Origin: Acidimicrobiia bacterium
GTDB lineage: Bacteria; Actinomycetota; Acidimicrobiia; Acidimicrobiales; Poriferisodalaceae
DNA length: 64,000 nt
Direction of reading: 5' to 3'
Assembly (NCBI GenBank): GCA_022822525.1
Contig: JAJEBN010000053.1
Span: 22,041 to 86,040 of the forward strand
Shown here: positions 62,868-64,000 of the stretch, piece by piece
Numbering within the stretch: position 1 is the first letter of the stretch
How the letters are laid out: each line of letters starts with the position of its first letter
Translations under genes and position numbers: made by a program
The notes under the pieces: generated by a model
Told to the model about the DNA's origin: nothing
What the model saw: the letters and a program-made list of their open reading frames with translations, nothing else
Databases searched by the model: none

Positions 62868-63887
62868 ATGCCGGTGACCATCGAGCACTACCGGGATCTG
62901 GGCGAGTTCGCCTATGGCACATGCGATCAGGTGAGCCCCCTCATCCGTCGAGTCATCTGCAAGAACCCGACACCGTTCACCTACCGCGGCACGGGCACCT
63001 ACATCGTGGGCCGCGGCGACGTGGCCGTCATCGACGCTGGTCCCCCGTTGGACAGCCATCTCGACGACATCATGGCGGCACTGGACGACGGCGAGACGGT
63101 CAGCGCTGCACTCGTCACCCACACCCACAGCGACCACTCGCCCTTGACCGGCGATCTGACCGCCAGGACGGGTGCGCTCAGCTACGGCTACGGACCCCAT
63201 GCGAGCGTTTGGAAGCTCGACCCTGACGATCGCGTCGATTTCTCCGATTACATCAGTGCAGAGGAGCAAGCGAAGTACCAAGCCGAGTTCGACGAGCTGC
63301 CCGAAGAGCTGAAGCGGGAGGGCGCCGACATCGAGTTCGTGCCCGATGTGGCGCTGGTCGACGGCGACATCGTGTCCGGCGACGGCTGGACCCTGCGCGC
63401 CATACACACGCCCGGGCACTGCTCGAATCACCTCTGCTACGAGCTGGTCGAGGAGAACGCGCTGTTCTCGGGCGATCACGTCATGGGCTGGGCCACGAGC
63501 GTCGTCGGGCCGCCTGACGGGTCGATGCGGGACTACCTGGACTCGCTGTCCAAGCTGCTCGAATTCGACCACGAGCGGTACTGGCCGACCCACGGCCCGC
63601 CGATACCGGAGCCCACGGCATACGTGCGCTCGTTCATCGCCCACCGCAGTGACCGCGAGGAGCAGATCATCGAGCACCTGCGCCCCGGTCCGTGCCGCAT
63701 CGCGGACTTCGTGCCGAAAATGTACGAGGGCTACGACAAGCGTCTGTGGTATCCCGCAGCGAGCTCGGTGTACGCGCACATGCTGCACCTCATCGAGAGC
63801 GGTCGTGCGCGCGTGGTGGATGACGACAGCGACGGCGACAGCGAGCCCAAGCTCACCTCCATCTACGAGCTGACCGACGCCGCCTGA
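62868..63887 (+). CDS. Metallo-beta-lactamase-fold hydrolase with C-terminal winged helix (LACTB2-like)
   Basis: Protein of 339 aa. The metal motif ALVTHTHSDHSPLTGDL gives HxHxDH; further ligands lie in IHTPGHCSNHLCYELVEENA and LFSGDHVMGW, with a final His in YWPTHGPPIPEPTAYVRSFI. The N-terminal FTYRGTGTYIVGRGDVAVID and the C-terminal helical/winged part (EEQIIEHLRPGPCRIADFV) match the LACTB2/BLACT-WH subgroup, hydrolases that can be RNases or thioesterases. The insertion KYQAEFDELPEELKREGADI is typical of some family members. ATG at 62868 has GGAGG. nucS begins 3 nt after its stop. Confidence 0.88.
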   Translation: MPVTIEHYRDLGEFAYGTCDQVSPLIRRVICKNPTPFTYRGTGTYIVGRGDVAVIDAGPPLDSHLDDIMAALDDGETVSAALVTHTHSDHSPLTGDLTARTGALSYGYGPHASVWKLDPDDRVDFSDYISAEEQAKYQAEFDELPEELKREGADIEFVPDVALVDGDIVSGDGWTLRAIHTPGHCSNHLCYELVEENALFSGDHVMGWATSVVGPPDGSMRDYLDSLSKLLEFDHERYWPTHGPPIPEPTAYVRSFIAHRSDREEQIIEHLRPGPCRIADFVPKMYEGYDKRLWYPAASSVYAHMLHLIESGRARVVDDDSDGDSEPKLTSIYELTDAA

Positions 63888-63890
63888 GCT

Positions 63891-64000
63891 GTGCGCCTGG
63901 TCATCGCACGCTGCACGGTCGACTACTCAGGACGGCTCGACGCGCACCTGCCCCCCGCCGTCCGCCTGATCATGGTCAAGGCCGACGGCTGCGTGGCGAT
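63891..64000 (+). CDS. nucS: Mismatch-specific endonuclease NucS (EndoMS), N-terminal fragment
   Basis: First 36 residues before the right edge: [20 protein letters not shown], then [17 protein letters not shown]. This matches the N-terminal DNA-binding domain of actinobacterial NucS (RLVIARC-VDY-GRL-AHLP ... LLLVKADG). NucS performs non-canonical mismatch repair in actinobacteria that lack MutS/MutL. GTG start, 3 nt after the metallo-beta-lactamase stop, so probably co-translated. The nuclease domain is outside the window. Confidence 0.88.
   Translation, partial: MRLVIARCTVDYSGRLDAHLPPAVRLIMVKADGCVA

Overview
The window is a GC-rich bacterial chromosome segment with actinobacterial gene order and actinobacterial marker genes. 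Markers are a SepIVA-like DivIVA protein beside coaD, a DUF222/13E12 HNH endonuclease, GTP-dependent PEP carboxykinase, the start of nucS at the right edge, and a small YDPYRK-type membrane protein next to a CxxC protein. Many GTG starts, 4-nt stop/start overlaps and several in-frame minisatellites fit an Acidimicrobiia-like lineage. The class assignment is inference; the phylum is well supported.

Positions 1-27,400 form a nearly continuous leftward housekeeping block. Read in the direction of transcription it holds a zinc-ribbon protein, coaD, sepIVA-like, DUF177, rpmF, plsX, acpP, rnc, an atypical fpg/mutM, smc, ftsY, ffh, rpsP, khpA, rimM, trmD, rplS, yraN, yifB, dprA, xerC, an M23-like protein, rpsB, tsf, pyrH, frr, cdsA, dxr, rseP and ispG (cut by the left edge). 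It joins lipid and isoprenoid precursor synthesis, ribosome assembly, protein targeting, chromosome organisation and DNA uptake/recombination. lepB and rnhB, usual between rplS and yraN in relatives, are not there. rsmD points right at the end of the block.

Positions 27,480-38,090 are accessory DNA between rsmD and recG, genes that are close neighbours in many actinobacteria. The region starts with a DUF222 HNH endonuclease whose start codon lies inside a perfect LexA-type box. An AT-rich spacer follows, then a rightward operon of three genes joined by 4-nt overlaps: a large Eco57I/PglX-like adenine methyltransferase, a RAMA-domain protein, and a PLD-nuclease/SNF2-helicase fusion. This looks like a restriction or phage-defence module. 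The methyltransferase is broken in its putative target-recognition part by a G12 tract, a C15 tract and diverged short repeats that encode the same peptide motif in three successive frames. It is either a hypermutable (phase-variable) locus, a decaying gene, or an assembly problem. It is the most interesting place in the window.

Positions 38,096-64,000 return to core and metabolic genes: recG, a FakA/DAK2 kinase with a histidine-rich repeat, a cold-shock-like protein, pckG, a small leftward cluster (membrane protein, DUF4145-like protein, CaiB/BaiF CoA-transferase, cytosolic BtuF-like protein), a UvrD-type helicase, xthA, ettA, a HAD protein, a complete AapJQMP-type polar amino acid ABC importer, a CysQ-like phosphatase, an enoyl-CoA hydratase, a PEP-utiliser mobile-domain protein, a metallo-beta-lactamase protein and the start of nucS. 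No tRNA, rRNA, CRISPR array or transposase was found. No gene-free stretch exceeds about 300 bases.
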